Source: Palleronia pelagia
GTDB taxonomy: Bacteria > Pseudomonadota > Alphaproteobacteria > Rhodobacterales > Rhodobacteraceae
Length of the DNA stretch: 64,000 bases
Assembly: GCF_900110115.1 (NCBI RefSeq)
Contig: NZ_FOCM01000001.1
Coordinates: 1 to 64,000, forward strand
Reading direction: 5' to 3'
The translations under genes and the position numbers were made by a program. Under the pieces are notes generated by a model that was not told the origin of the DNA, did not search any database, and saw only the letters and a program-made list of their open reading frames with translations. Below are positions 7,682-17,098 of the stretch, in pieces. Position 1 is the stretch's first letter. Each line of letters opens with the position of its first letter.

Positions 7682-10336
7682 ATGAAAGACGGCCAATCGG
7701 ATATCGACCCCGTAGAATCCCAGGAGTGGCAGGAGGCGATCGAGGACGTCATCGCCCGCGACGGCCCCGACCGTGCGCATTTCCTTCTGGACAAGGCCGT
7801 GTCACAGGCCCGCGCCCACGGCGCGCAGCTGCCCTTCTCGTCGACCACGCCCTACCAGAACACCATTCCCGCCGACGAGCTGCTGGAAATCCCCGGCGAC
7901 GCCGAGATGGAAAAGCGCATCCGCTCCATCAACCGCTGGAACGCCATGGCGACCGTGGTGCGTCGCAACAAGGAATCGTCGGAATACGGCGGTCACATCG
8001 CCAGCTTCGCGTCCTCGGCGGCCATGTACGACATCGGGCTCAACCACTTCTGGCGCGCCAAGTCGTCCATCCACGGCGGGGATCTCGTCTTCTTCCAGGG
8101 CCACATCATCCCCGGCATCTATGCCCGGTCCTTCATGGAAGGCCGCATCTCGGAAGACGAGCTGATCAATTTCCGCTCGGAGGTCGCGGGCAACGGGCTG
8201 TCGTCCTACCCGCACCCCTGGCTGATGCCGGATTACTGGCAGTTCCCAACCGTCTCCATGGGCCTCGGCCCGCTCATGGCGATCTACCAGGCGCGGTTCA
8301 TGAAATACATGCACAACCGCGGCCTGATCGATGCCGCGGACCGCAAGGTCTGGTGCTTCCTCGGCGACGGCGAGATGGACGAACCCGAAAGCCTTGGCGC
8401 CATCAACCTCGCCGCGCGCGAGAAGCTGGACAACCTGATCTTCGTCATCAACTGCAACCTGCAGCGGCTCGACGGCCCGGTGCGCGGCAACCACAAGATC
8501 GTGCAGGAGCTCGAGGGCAGTTTCCGCGGCGCCGGCTGGGAGGTCATCAAGACCCTCTGGGGCCGTGGCTGGGACGATCTGCTGGAGCGTGATACCTCGG
8601 GCAAGCTGCGCCAGCTCATGGACGAGACGCTGGACGGCGACTACCAGACCTTCCGCTCGAAGGATGGCGCCTATATCCGCGAGCACTTCTTCGGCAAGTA
8701 TCCCGAGACGGCGGAACTGGTCGAGGACTGGACCGACGAACAGATCTGGAACCTGCGCCGCGGCGGGCACGACCCGCAGAAGGTCTATACCGCCTACAAG
8801 CGCGCGACCGAGGTCAAGGACCGCCCCACCTGCCTGCTGATCAAGACGGTCAAGGGCTATGGCATGGGCAAGGCCGGCGAGGGGCAGAACACCACCCACC
8901 AGCAGAAGAAGCTGGACGAGGAACAGCTTCTGGCCTTCCGCGACCGCTTCAAGATCGACCTGAGCGACGAGGACGCCAAGAAGGCGCCGTTCATCACGCT
9001 CAACAACGCGCAGAAGGCCTACCTGGCCGACCGCCGCAAGGATCTGGGCGGTCCGTTTCCCGCGCGCTTCACCGACAGCCCGTCGCTCGAGGTGCCGTCG
9101 CTCGACGCTTTCTCGCGCGAGCTGAAGGACAGCGGTGACCGCGAATTCAGCTCGACCATGGCCTTCGTGCGCGTGCTGACCACGCTGCTGCGCGACAAGA
9201 AGATCGGCGAACGCGTCGTGCCCATCGTGCCCGACGAATCCCGCACCTTCGGGATGGAGGGTCTGTTCCGCTCGGTCGGCATCTACAACCCGCTGGGGCA
9301 GAACTACACGCCCGAGGACCGGGACCAGATGTCCTACTACAAGGAGGCTCTGGAAGGTCAGGTGCTCCAGGAAGGCATCAACGAAGCAGGTGCCATGGCC
9401 GACTGGATCGCGGCGGCCACGTCGTATTCGACCCACGGCGTGCCGATGATCCCGTTCTACATCTACTACTCGATGTTCGGCTTCCAGCGGATCGGCGACC
9501 TGGCCTGGGCCGCCGGCGACAGCCGCGCGCGTGGCTTCATGCTGGGCGGCACGGCCGGACGGACCACCCTGAACGGCGAGGGTCTTCAGCACGAGGACGG
9601 GCACAGCCACATCCTGAGCTCCACGGTGCCGAACTGCATCAGCTACGACCCCACCTTCAGCTATGAGGTGGCGACCATCGTGCAGTCGGGCCTGAAGCGG
9701 ATGTTCGCGGACCAGGAGGATGTCTACTTCTACATCACCCTGATGAACGAGAACTATCACCACCCCGAGATGCCCATGGGCAGCGAGGAGGGGATCCTCA
9801 AGGGGCTCTACCGCTTCCGCAAGACCGACAAGCCCGGCAAGAAGCACGTGAACCTGATGGGGTCGGGCACGATCCTGGTGCAGGTGATAAAGGCGGCCGA
9901 GATGCTGAAGGAGGATTTCGGCGTCACCAGCGACATCTGGTCGGCCACGTCCTTCAACGAGCTGGCCCGCGACGGGCAGGACTGCGCCCGCCACAACCGC
10001 CTGAACCCCTTCGCCGAGCCCAAGGTGCCGTATGTCACCCAGACGCTCACCAACGCCAAGGGGCCGATCGTGGCGGCGACCGACTACATGAAGAACTTCG
10101 CGGAACAGATCCGCGGCTTCGTCGAGCAGCCCTACACGGTGCTGGGCACCGACGGGTTCGGCCGGTCCGACAGCCGCGTGAACCTGCGCCGCTTCTTCGA
10201 GGTCGACGCGAACCACATCGCGGCGGCGGCCATGCACGAGCTGTTCAAGCAGGGCACGGTCACCAAGGCCGACATGGAAAAAGCGTTGAAGAAATACGAG
10301 ATCGACGGCGGCAAGCCCAACCCGCGGCTGGCCTGA
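7682..10336 (+). CDS. aceE: Pyruvate dehydrogenase E1 component, homodimeric type
   Basis: An 884-residue thiamine-diphosphate enzyme that decarboxylates pyruvate and acetylates the lipoyl group of E2. It is the single-chain AceE type, not the PdhA/PdhB heterodimer. The TPP motif starts at residue 228 (GDGEMDEPESLGAIN, ending in INCNLQ). SYDPTFSYEVA and the EDGHSHI segment mark the pyrimidine and transketolase-like C-terminal domains. Length and sequence match the family end to end. AAGGG precedes the ATG. It is followed after 31 bases by aceF. Regulation probably lies in the 325-base upstream region. Confidence 0.97.
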   Translation: MKDGQSDIDPVESQEWQEAIEDVIARDGPDRAHFLLDKAVSQARAHGAQLPFSSTTPYQNTIPADELLEIPGDAEMEKRIRSINRWNAMATVVRRNKESSEYGGHIASFASSAAMYDIGLNHFWRAKSSIHGGDLVFFQGHIIPGIYARSFMEGRISEDELINFRSEVAGNGLSSYPHPWLMPDYWQFPTVSMGLGPLMAIYQARFMKYMHNRGLIDAADRKVWCFLGDGEMDEPESLGAINLAAREKLDNLIFVINCNLQRLDGPVRGNHKIVQELEGSFRGAGWEVIKTLWGRGWDDLLERDTSGKLRQLMDETLDGDYQTFRSKDGAYIREHFFGKYPETAELVEDWTDEQIWNLRRGGHDPQKVYTAYKRATEVKDRPTCLLIKTVKGYGMGKAGEGQNTTHQQKKLDEEQLLAFRDRFKIDLSDEDAKKAPFITLNNAQKAYLADRRKDLGGPFPARFTDSPSLEVPSLDAFSRELKDSGDREFSSTMAFVRVLTTLLRDKKIGERVVPIVPDESRTFGMEGLFRSVGIYNPLGQNYTPEDRDQMSYYKEALEGQVLQEGINEAGAMADWIAAATSYSTHGVPMIPFYIYYSMFGFQRIGDLAWAAGDSRARGFMLGGTAGRTTLNGEGLQHEDGHSHILSSTVPNCISYDPTFSYEVATIVQSGLKRMFADQEDVYFYITLMNENYHHPEMPMGSEEGILKGLYRFRKTDKPGKKHVNLMGSGTILVQVIKAAEMLKEDFGVTSDIWSATSFNELARDGQDCARHNRLNPFAEPKVPYVTQTLTNAKGPIVAATDYMKNFAEQIRGFVEQPYTVLGTDGFGRSDSRVNLRRFFEVDANHIAAAAMHELFKQGTVTKADMEKALKKYEIDGGKPNPRLA

Positions 10337-10367
10337 AGTCGACCGATAACGAGGAGACAGAAGAACA

Positions 10368-11705
10368 ATGGCAACAGAAGTTAAAGTTCCCGATATCGGC
10401 GATTTCGATGACGTTCCCGTCGTGGCCGTTCTGGTCAGCGTCGGCGATACCGTCGCGAAGGAAGACCCGCTGATCGAGCTGGAGTCCGACAAGGCCACCA
10501 TGGAAGTGCCCAGCTCGCACGCGGGCAAGGTCGTCGAGATGAAGCTCAGCGAGGGCGACAGCGCCTCCGAGGGCACCGTGATCCTTCTGCTCGAGGAAGA
10601 GGGTGCCGGCGGCGGTGACGACTCCGGTGGCGACGACGACAAAGCCGGGGCCGACAGCGGCGGAAAGGACAAGCCCGCCGAGGCCTCGGGCGGTGGCCAG
10701 GAGGGCTATGGCGACGGCGACCAGAAGGGCCAGAGCGCCGCGCCCGCGTCGAACGCCCAGTCGTCCAACACCGTGGTCGACACCGGTAGCTCGAAATTTC
10801 ACGCCTCGCCCAGCGTGCGCGCCTTCGCCCGCCGGGTGGACGTGGACCTGCGGCAGGTGAACGGGTCCGGCCGCAAGGGCCGCATCCTGCGCGAGGATGT
10901 CGAGAAGGCGCTGAAATCCCAGGCCGCGCCGTCGGGCGCCAGCGCCGGGCAGGCCGCGCAGGGGGGCATGGGCATCCCGCCGATCCCGGCGCAGGACTTC
11001 TCGAAGTTCGGCGAGGTCGAGAATGTCGAGATGACCCGGATCCAGAAGATCTCGGGCCCCGCGCTGCACCGGTCGTGGCTGAACATCCCGCATGTCACCC
11101 ACAACGAGGACGCGGATATCTCGGTCACCGACGATTACCGCAAGGAGCTGGACACCCAGGCCAAGAACGAGGGCTACCGCGTCACGCTGCTGTCCTTCGT
11201 GGTGAAGGCCAGCGTCAGCGCGCTGAAGACGCATTGGCAGTTCAACAGCTCGCTCCACCCCGATGGCGACAAGCTGATCCGCAAGCATTACTACAATATC
11301 GGCTTCGCCGCGGACACGCCGAACGGGCTGATGGTGCCGGTCATCAAGGATGCCGACAAGAAGGGCATCGTCGAGATCTCGAAAGAGCTCGGCAGCCTCA
11401 GCGCCGCCGCGCGCGACGGCAAGCTGAAGGGCGACGACATGAAGGGCGCGACCTTCACGATCTCGTCCCTGGGCGGCATCGGCGGCACCAGCTTCACCCC
11501 CATCGTCAACGCGCCCGAGGTCGCGATCCTGGGCCTGACCAAGTACTGGATGAAGCCCATCTGGGACGGCGAGACGTTCGTGCCGCAGAAGACCCTGCCC
11601 ATGAGCCTCAGCTACGACCACCGCGCCATCGACGGGGCGCTGGCCGCCAAGTTCGCGGCGCGCCTGGCCTATCTCATGGCGGACCCCCGCCGGTTGATGC
11701 TGTAA
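10368..11705 (+). CDS. aceF: Dihydrolipoamide acetyltransferase (PDH E2) with one lipoyl domain
   Basis: A 445-residue E2 core protein. Order of parts: a lipoyl domain at 1-80 with the modified Lys42 in ESDKATMEV, a Gly/Asp-rich flexible linker (about 82-145), the peripheral subunit-binding domain (SPSVRAFARRVDVDL, about 145-185), a second short linker and the acetyltransferase domain ending with the catalytic DHRAIDG (about 417-423). Many AceF proteins of this class carry two or three lipoyl domains; this has one. GAGGAGACAG precedes ATG 10368. It acts in the cytosolic PDH complex with AceE and LpdA. Confidence 0.96.
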   Translation: MATEVKVPDIGDFDDVPVVAVLVSVGDTVAKEDPLIELESDKATMEVPSSHAGKVVEMKLSEGDSASEGTVILLLEEEGAGGGDDSGGDDDKAGADSGGKDKPAEASGGGQEGYGDGDQKGQSAAPASNAQSSNTVVDTGSSKFHASPSVRAFARRVDVDLRQVNGSGRKGRILREDVEKALKSQAAPSGASAGQAAQGGMGIPPIPAQDFSKFGEVENVEMTRIQKISGPALHRSWLNIPHVTHNEDADISVTDDYRKELDTQAKNEGYRVTLLSFVVKASVSALKTHWQFNSSLHPDGDKLIRKHYYNIGFAADTPNGLMVPVIKDADKKGIVEISKELGSLSAAARDGKLKGDDMKGATFTISSLGGIGGTSFTPIVNAPEVAILGLTKYWMKPIWDGETFVPQKTLPMSLSYDHRAIDGALAAKFAARLAYLMADPRRLML

Positions 11706-11720
11706 AGAGGGAAGCGAGAC

Positions 11721-13484
11721 ATGGCTGATATCAAACTTCCCGACATCGGGGATTTCACCGATGTGCCCATCGTTGCCGTGCTGGTCAGCGTGGGCGACAA
11801 GGTCGAGGCCGAGGACCCGCTGATCGAGCTGGAATCCGACAAGGCCACGATGGAGGTGCCGAGCCCGCAGGCCGGCGTCGTGAAAGAGATCAAGGTCAAG
11901 GAAGGTGACACCGTTTCCGAAGGCGACCTGATCATGGTGTTCGAGGGCGCCGACGAAGGGTCCGGCGGCGGCGGGGGCGGCGACGACAAGCCCGCCGAGA
12001 AGGCCGAGGCGCCCAAGCAGGACGACACGCCCGCGCCCAAGGCCGCGTCGGGCACCAAGGCCGGGTCGGGCGACATGCACGCCGACCTGGTCGTCCTTGG
12101 CTCGGGGCCGGGCGGCTACACGGCCGCTTTCCGCGCCGCGGACCTGGGCAAGTCGGTGATCCTGATCGAGCGTTATTCCACCATCGGCGGCGTCTGCCTG
12201 AACGTGGGCTGTATCCCGTCGAAGGCGCTGCTGCACGCCGCCAAGGTCATCACCGAGACCGAGGAGATGTCGTCGCACGGCCTGGCCTTCAATCGTCCCG
12301 AGATCGAGCTGGACAACCTGCGGTCCTGGAAGGACGGCGTGGTCAAGCAGCTGACCGGCGGCCTTGCGGGGCTGTCGAAGCAGCGCAAGGTCCAGATCGT
12401 GAACGGCTGGGGCGAATTCTCGGGCGCGAACTCGATCAGCGTGTCGACCGATGACGGCCAGAAGACCGTGACCTTCGACCAGTGCATCATCGCCGTGGGC
12501 TCCACCCCGGTCGAGCTGCCGTTCATTCCGCACGATGACGAACGCATCGTCGACAGCACCGGCGCGCTGGAACTGTCCAACATTCCCAAGAAGATGTGCG
12601 TCCTCGGCGGCGGCATCATCGGGTTCGAGATGGCGACCGTCTACGAGGCCCTGGGCTCCGAGGTGACCGTGGTCGAGATGATGGACCAGATCCTGCCCGG
12701 CGCCGACAAGGACATCGTTAAGCCCTTGTCCAAGCGCATGGAGAAGCGGCTGAAATCCATCAAGCTGAAGACCAAGGTCACGGACGTGAAGGCCCAGAAG
12801 AACGGGCTGAAGGTCACCTTCGAGGACGAGAAGGGCGAGTCGAGCAGCGAGATGTTCGACAAGATGCTGGTCGCCGTGGGCCGTCGCCCGCTGGGCGCGT
12901 CCTGCGCCGCCGACAAGGCCGGCGTGAAGGTCAGCGACCGCGGCTTCATCAACGTGGACCACCAGCAGCGCACCAACGTGGATCATATCTTCGCCATCGG
13001 CGACGTGGTCGGCCAGCCCATGCTGGCGCACAAGGCGGTGCACGAGGGCAAGGTCGCGGCCGAGGTCGTCTGCGGCGAGAAACGCGCCTTCGACGCCCGC
13101 ATCATCCCCTCGGTGGCCTATACCGACCCCGAGGTGGCGTGGTGCGGCGTGACCGAGGAGCAGGCCAAGAAGGAAGGTCGCAAGATCCACAAGGGCGTGT
13201 TCCCCTGGGCCGCCTCCGGCCGCGCGCTGGCCAATGGCCGGTCCGAGGGGATGACCAAGCTGATCTTCGACCCCGAGGATGACCGGGTGATCGGCGGCGC
13301 CATCGTCGGCACCAACGCGGGCGACCTGATCTCGGAGGTGGCGCTGGCCATCGAGATGGGGTCCGACGCGGTGGACCTGGGCCACACCATCCACCCGCAC
13401 CCGACACTGTCCGAGACGGTGAACTTCGCGGCCGAGATGTTCGAGGGCACCATCACGGACCTCATGCCGCCGAAGAAGAAATGA
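11721..13484 (+). CDS. lpdA: Dihydrolipoamide dehydrogenase (PDH E3) with N-terminal lipoyl domain
   Basis: A 587-residue flavoprotein that reoxidises E2 lipoamide with NAD+. An extra lipoyl domain (1-80, Lys41 in ESDKATMEV) and a Gly/Pro/Ala/Lys linker precede the E3 proper. FAD binding GSGPGG is at 127-132, the redox disulphide CLNVGC at 159-164, the NAD motif LGGGIIGFE is in the middle, and the catalytic HPHPTLSE is near the end. E3 proteins with a lipoyl domain are known from other PDH operons. The lipoyl domain is close to that of AceF. It lies 15 bases after aceF and ends the operon at a terminator. Confidence 0.96.
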   Translation: MADIKLPDIGDFTDVPIVAVLVSVGDKVEAEDPLIELESDKATMEVPSPQAGVVKEIKVKEGDTVSEGDLIMVFEGADEGSGGGGGGDDKPAEKAEAPKQDDTPAPKAASGTKAGSGDMHADLVVLGSGPGGYTAAFRAADLGKSVILIERYSTIGGVCLNVGCIPSKALLHAAKVITETEEMSSHGLAFNRPEIELDNLRSWKDGVVKQLTGGLAGLSKQRKVQIVNGWGEFSGANSISVSTDDGQKTVTFDQCIIAVGSTPVELPFIPHDDERIVDSTGALELSNIPKKMCVLGGGIIGFEMATVYEALGSEVTVVEMMDQILPGADKDIVKPLSKRMEKRLKSIKLKTKVTDVKAQKNGLKVTFEDEKGESSSEMFDKMLVAVGRRPLGASCAADKAGVKVSDRGFINVDHQQRTNVDHIFAIGDVVGQPMLAHKAVHEGKVAAEVVCGEKRAFDARIIPSVAYTDPEVAWCGVTEEQAKKEGRKIHKGVFPWAASGRALANGRSEGMTKLIFDPEDDRVIGGAIVGTNAGDLISEVALAIEMGSDAVDLGHTIHPHPTLSETVNFAAEMFEGTITDLMPPKKK

Positions 13485-13492
13485 GACTCGAG

Positions 13493-13522
13493 ACGGCCGC
13501 GGATCCCTTCCGCGGCCGTTTC
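13493..13522 (+). terminator. Terminator of the PDH operon
   Basis: A 10-bp perfect stem, ACGGCCGCGG (13493-13502) with CCGCGGCCGT (13510-13519), has a 7-base loop and is followed by TTT. It lies 9 bases after the lpdA stop. The T-run is short but the stem is very stable. Confidence 0.75.
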
Positions 13523-13693
13523 GCTTCGGGGTGTCCGTGTTGCCCGTTCAGCCCGGATGTTCCTGAAAACAAAGGGTTTCGAAATAGCGTGCCGATTGAA
13601 ACCGGACCGGTTCACGCTAGGTAAGCCCATAAGATACAGTGAGGGGGCGTGCCGCCCGGTGCGCCCCGACCCCGCAACGAGAGGAGACGCCCC

Positions 13694-14191
13694 ATGGCAC
13701 AGAACAATCCCTTCGACATGAATCCCTGGATGAAAGCCTTTGATCCCGAGGAGATGCGCAAGATGTGGGATCCGCAGAACATGATGAGCATGTTCCAGCA
13801 GCAGCCCAAGGGCCAGATGTTCGACATGGAAGACGTCATCAAGGCCAACCAGCGCAACTTCGACGCCATGGCCGAGGCCAACAAGTCGGCCGCCGAGGCC
13901 TATAAGGGCCTGCTGGATAAGCAGATGGAAATCTTCGACAAGATGACCGATGCCGCCCGCCAGCAATACGAGTGGATCGAGGCGAATACCGGCCCCGAGC
14001 AGATGAAGGCCAAGACCGCCGCCATGAACGACGCGGTGGAAGAAGCGCTGAAGATGATGCGCAAGATGGCCGAGGACGCCCGCAACGCCAACGAAGAAGC
14101 CTTCAAACAGGCGCAGGGCCAGATGAAAGAAGCAGTCAGCAAGGTCGAGGAAACGGCCAAGAAGGCGGCGGCGCAAGCCAAGAAATCCTGA
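13694..14191 (+). CDS. Phasin family protein
   Basis: A 165-residue helical protein, predicted to coat polyhydroxyalkanoate granules. It opens with a Met-rich segment (MNPWMKAFDPEEMRKMW) and continues as amphipathic helices with the phasin-type stretch ANQRNFDAMAEANKSAAEAYKGLL; the end is Lys/Ala-rich (KKAAAQAKK). It has no signal peptide and no Cys. GAGAGGAGA precedes ATG 13694. It stands alone between two terminators, directly after the PDH operon; no pha synthase gene is in the window. Confidence 0.82.
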   Translation: MAQNNPFDMNPWMKAFDPEEMRKMWDPQNMMSMFQQQPKGQMFDMEDVIKANQRNFDAMAEANKSAAEAYKGLLDKQMEIFDKMTDAARQQYEWIEANTGPEQMKAKTAAMNDAVEEALKMMRKMAEDARNANEEAFKQAQGQMKEAVSKVEETAKKAAAQAKKS

Positions 14192-14234
14192 GGCTTCCGC
14201 GTCGGCAGTATACCGACGTATTCCGCTAAATATC

Positions 14235-14266
14235 GGGAAACGCTGCACATTCAGCGTTTCCCTTTT
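14235..14266 (+). terminator. Strong terminator after the phasin gene
   Basis: An 11-bp perfect stem, GGGAAACGCTG (14235-14245) with CAGCGTTTCCC (14252-14262), loop CACATT, then TTTT. A second hairpin, CGTCGG/CCGACG, lies just before it at 14200-14218. Confidence 0.88.
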
Positions 14267-14309
14267 GCGTTCCAAGGGCTAGCGTGGCGCAAATCCGCGC
14301 GAGGTTCCC

Positions 14310-15590
14310 ATGGCGTCCATCAACGATCATCCGCTGCGTTACGCGCTGGCCAACGAACTTCACGCGCGGCCTTTCCCGTCGCTCAGCGCGCCTTGTTTCG
14401 CTGCCTATCTCGCGATCAAGGCGCCCGAGAATGCCGCCGGTCGCGACCGCACCGCCGACCGCGACCACCTGGTCGCGCTGCTCGACCGCTTCGGCGCGCA
14501 GCACCCCAAGGCCGACGCCACCCACTGGTTCGGACAGATCGGCCGGTACGAGCTGAAATGGGAGCAACATACCGAGTTCGTGACCTACACGATCTTCGGG
14601 GACGGCGTGGCCGAGAAACCGTTCGACAGCGGCATTTTCGACGTCTTTCCGAACGACTGGCTGGCCGACGCGCCGGGGGCGCGCATCACCTCGGCGCTGA
14701 TCCGGGTCGAGGAACGGCCCGACGACGACACGGTGCGTGATCGGCTGGCCAAGTGGTTCGTGCCCGAAAGCCTGGCCGCCTCCGAGGTTCTGGACCGCAG
14801 CGCCCTGATCGCCAGCGACTTCCGCATCGACACGACGGGGCATATGCGGATGGCGGTCTTCACCAAGCCCGATATCGGCAACCGCCGCGTGGGTCGCATC
14901 GTGCAGCGCCTGTGCGAGATCGAGACCTACAAGACCATGTCCATGCTGGGCCTCGCCCGCGTGCGCAGCCTGTCGGCCAAGCTGGGGCAGCTCGACCGGG
15001 ACCTGACGCGGCTGATGGACGACATGACCGGCGACAACGCCCGCCCCGAGGCGACGCTGAAGGCGCTGCTGGGCGTCTCGGCCGAGCTCGAAACCATCCT
15101 CGCCCAGACCTCGTTCCGGTTCGGCGCCACCGGCGCTTACGAGGCGCTGGTGAACCAGCGGGTAAAGGTCCTGCGCGAAGAGGCTTTCGAGGGCCGCCAG
15201 ACCATCGGCGAATTCATGATGCGCCGGTTCGACCCGGCCATGCGCACCGTCACCGCGACGCGCGGGCGGTTGCAGGAAATGTCCGAACGCGCTCTGCGCG
15301 CGGGTGAATTGCTGCGCACCCGGGTCGATGTCGAACGCTCGGCCCAGAACCAGGACCTATTGGAAAGCATGGATCGCCGGGCCGACCTGCAACTGCGGCT
15401 GCAACGCACGGTCGAAGGCCTGTCGGTGGTGGCGATCAGCTATTACGCGCTGAACCTGGTGCTGTACGTCGCGGCGCCTATCTTCGCCGCGATCGGCGTG
15501 TCCAAGGCGATCGGCACGGCAATCCTGGTCCCGCTGGTGGTGCTGGCCGTGTGGGCGCTGGTCCGCCGCATTCGCAACGCGATCGAGTAG
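14310..15590 (+). CDS. DUF3422 family membrane-anchored protein
   Basis: A 426-residue protein of unknown function. It begins with the family's hallmark, HPLRYALANELHARPFP, has a soluble N-terminal domain, a coiled central part (about 210-350, with SAKLGQLDRDLTRLMDDM and later heptad-like runs) and two membrane helices near the C-terminus (VAISYYALNLVLYVAAPIFA and AILVPLVVLAVWALV). The architecture suggests a cytoplasmic coiled domain attached to the inner membrane by a C-terminal hairpin. It is convergent with the MATE gene, four bases apart. No pathway can be assigned. Confidence 0.88.
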   Translation: MASINDHPLRYALANELHARPFPSLSAPCFAAYLAIKAPENAAGRDRTADRDHLVALLDRFGAQHPKADATHWFGQIGRYELKWEQHTEFVTYTIFGDGVAEKPFDSGIFDVFPNDWLADAPGARITSALIRVEERPDDDTVRDRLAKWFVPESLAASEVLDRSALIASDFRIDTTGHMRMAVFTKPDIGNRRVGRIVQRLCEIETYKTMSMLGLARVRSLSAKLGQLDRDLTRLMDDMTGDNARPEATLKALLGVSAELETILAQTSFRFGATGAYEALVNQRVKVLREEAFEGRQTIGEFMMRRFDPAMRTVTATRGRLQEMSERALRAGELLRTRVDVERSAQNQDLLESMDRRADLQLRLQRTVEGLSVVAISYYALNLVLYVAAPIFAAIGVSKAIGTAILVPLVVLAVWALVRRIRNAIE

Positions 15591-15594
15591 GCGC

Positions 15595-16977
15595 TCACTC
15601 GGCCGGGCGCGCGCTGGGGACGGGGACGCCGGGCAGGTCCAGCGACAGGATGCCGGTCCAGCGGGCCGCCACCAGCGCGGCCAGCGACGCCGCCACGTTG
15701 GCCACCGCGGCCGCGACGGCGATGCCGGTGAACCCCATGACCCCCACCAGCGCCCAGGCCAGCGGGATATAGACCAGCAGGATCCGCCCGAGGCTCAGCC
15801 CCATGGAGACCGTGGCCCGCGACCGGGCGTTCATCGCAGCGTTTGCCGTGACCATCATGCCGTAGCCGAACAGCGACAGCCCGGCGATATGCAGGTAGGT
15901 CGTGGCGATCTGCGCGTCTTCCTCGCCCGAGGCGATCGCCCCGGCGAAGACATCGCCGAACAGCAGCAACAACGCCGCCAGCGCCGCGCCGTAGAGAATG
16001 CACAGCAGGAAGGTGAAGCGCATGGCGCCGCCCGCGCGATCCTGCCGGTCGCCACCCCAGTTCTGGCCGATCACCGGCCCGATCCCCGAACTCAGCGCCA
16101 GCATCGGCACCAGCGCCAACGTCTGGATCCGGGTGGCCGCGCCGAACCCCGCCACCGCCGCGTCGCCCAGCGTCGCAACGGCCGCCGTGACCGCGGCCAT
16201 GCCCATAGGATTGATCGCGTTCGAGAATGCGGCCGGCAGCCCTACACCCAGGATCTGGCGCGCGCTGTTCCACAGGTTCTTCAGCGGATCGGCGCACAGC
16301 GTCAGGTGCCCGCTGCGCAGTGCCCACGCCAATCCGAACAGGACGGCCAGCAGCCGCGCGAGGAACGTGGCCAGCCCCGCGCCGCCGGTGCCCATCTCGG
16401 GCAGGCCCCACATCCCGAAGATCAGCAGCGGATCGATCGCGATGTTGAAGACGGATTGCCCCGACATGATGATCGACGCCGTGACCGCGTTCCCGTGCGC
16501 CCGGAATATGGCCCCCAGCTGCATCGAGATCACCAGCAGCGGGAAGGACATCAGCCACCACCCCATGTAGGCGCGGATCTCGGGCAGGGTGCGGTCCGTT
16601 GCGCCCAGCAGGGAAAAGATCGGGTTCAGCAGAAGCCACAGGACAAGGGCCGTGATCACGCCGATCGCGATGCCCAGTCCCAGGGCGTGGAAGGCCACGC
16701 GGTTGACGGCGCCGTCGCCATCGGCGCGGCCGATCCCCTGGCTCAGCGCCGCGTTGCTGCCCGCCGACAGCCCGATGGACAATGACGTGATCGCCGTGGC
16801 GACGGGGAAGAAGAAGCCGACGGCGGCCAGCTGCGCCTGGCCGACCTTCCCCAGGAAGAACGCGTCGGCCAGCCCCACGGCGATCACGCCGAAAATGCCC
16901 ACGACCATGGGGGCCGAAGTGCCCACCACAGCCCATCGCACCGATCCTGCCGTAAGATCCCTGTCGCCCTTCGCCAT
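15595..16977 (-). CDS. MATE family efflux transporter
   Basis: A 460-residue inner-membrane antiporter with about twelve hydrophobic helices in two six-helix bundles. The N-terminal half contains SAPMVVGIFGVIAVGLADAF and the conserved GLSAGSNAALSQGIGR; the second half repeats the pattern (SSGIGPVIGQNWGGDRQDRA). These are multidrug/toxin exporters driven by Na+ or H+. I start at 16977, where MAKGDRDLT leads straight into helix 1; the frame is open further upstream without support. It is divergent from the M20 gene. Substrate unknown. Confidence 0.92.
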   Translation of the reverse strand: MAKGDRDLTAGSVRWAVVGTSAPMVVGIFGVIAVGLADAFFLGKVGQAQLAAVGFFFPVATAITSLSIGLSAGSNAALSQGIGRADGDGAVNRVAFHALGLGIAIGVITALVLWLLLNPIFSLLGATDRTLPEIRAYMGWWLMSFPLLVISMQLGAIFRAHGNAVTASIIMSGQSVFNIAIDPLLIFGMWGLPEMGTGGAGLATFLARLLAVLFGLAWALRSGHLTLCADPLKNLWNSARQILGVGLPAAFSNAINPMGMAAVTAAVATLGDAAVAGFGAATRIQTLALVPMLALSSGIGPVIGQNWGGDRQDRAGGAMRFTFLLCILYGAALAALLLLFGDVFAGAIASGEEDAQIATTYLHIAGLSLFGYGMMVTANAAMNARSRATVSMGLSLGRILLVYIPLAWALVGVMGFTGIAVAAAVANVAASLAALVAARWTGILSLDLPGVPVPSARPAE

Positions 16978-17098
16978 GCCGTATCCCGTGCCGCGTGTTC
17001 TTGCGGAGCTAGCGGCGGCGCCGTCGCAGGCAAGCCGCGGGTCTTGTGGCCCGGCCGCGCCTGTCCCATCCTGCGCGCCAAGCCGACAGGAGCCCCCC

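Noticed and set aside
7802-13400. Very long open frames antisense to aceE, aceF and lpdA (up to about 1000 codons)
   Set aside because: They mirror the codon bias of GC-rich genes on the other strand, have no ribosome site and translate to low-complexity His/Gly/Ala/Val-rich strings without motifs.
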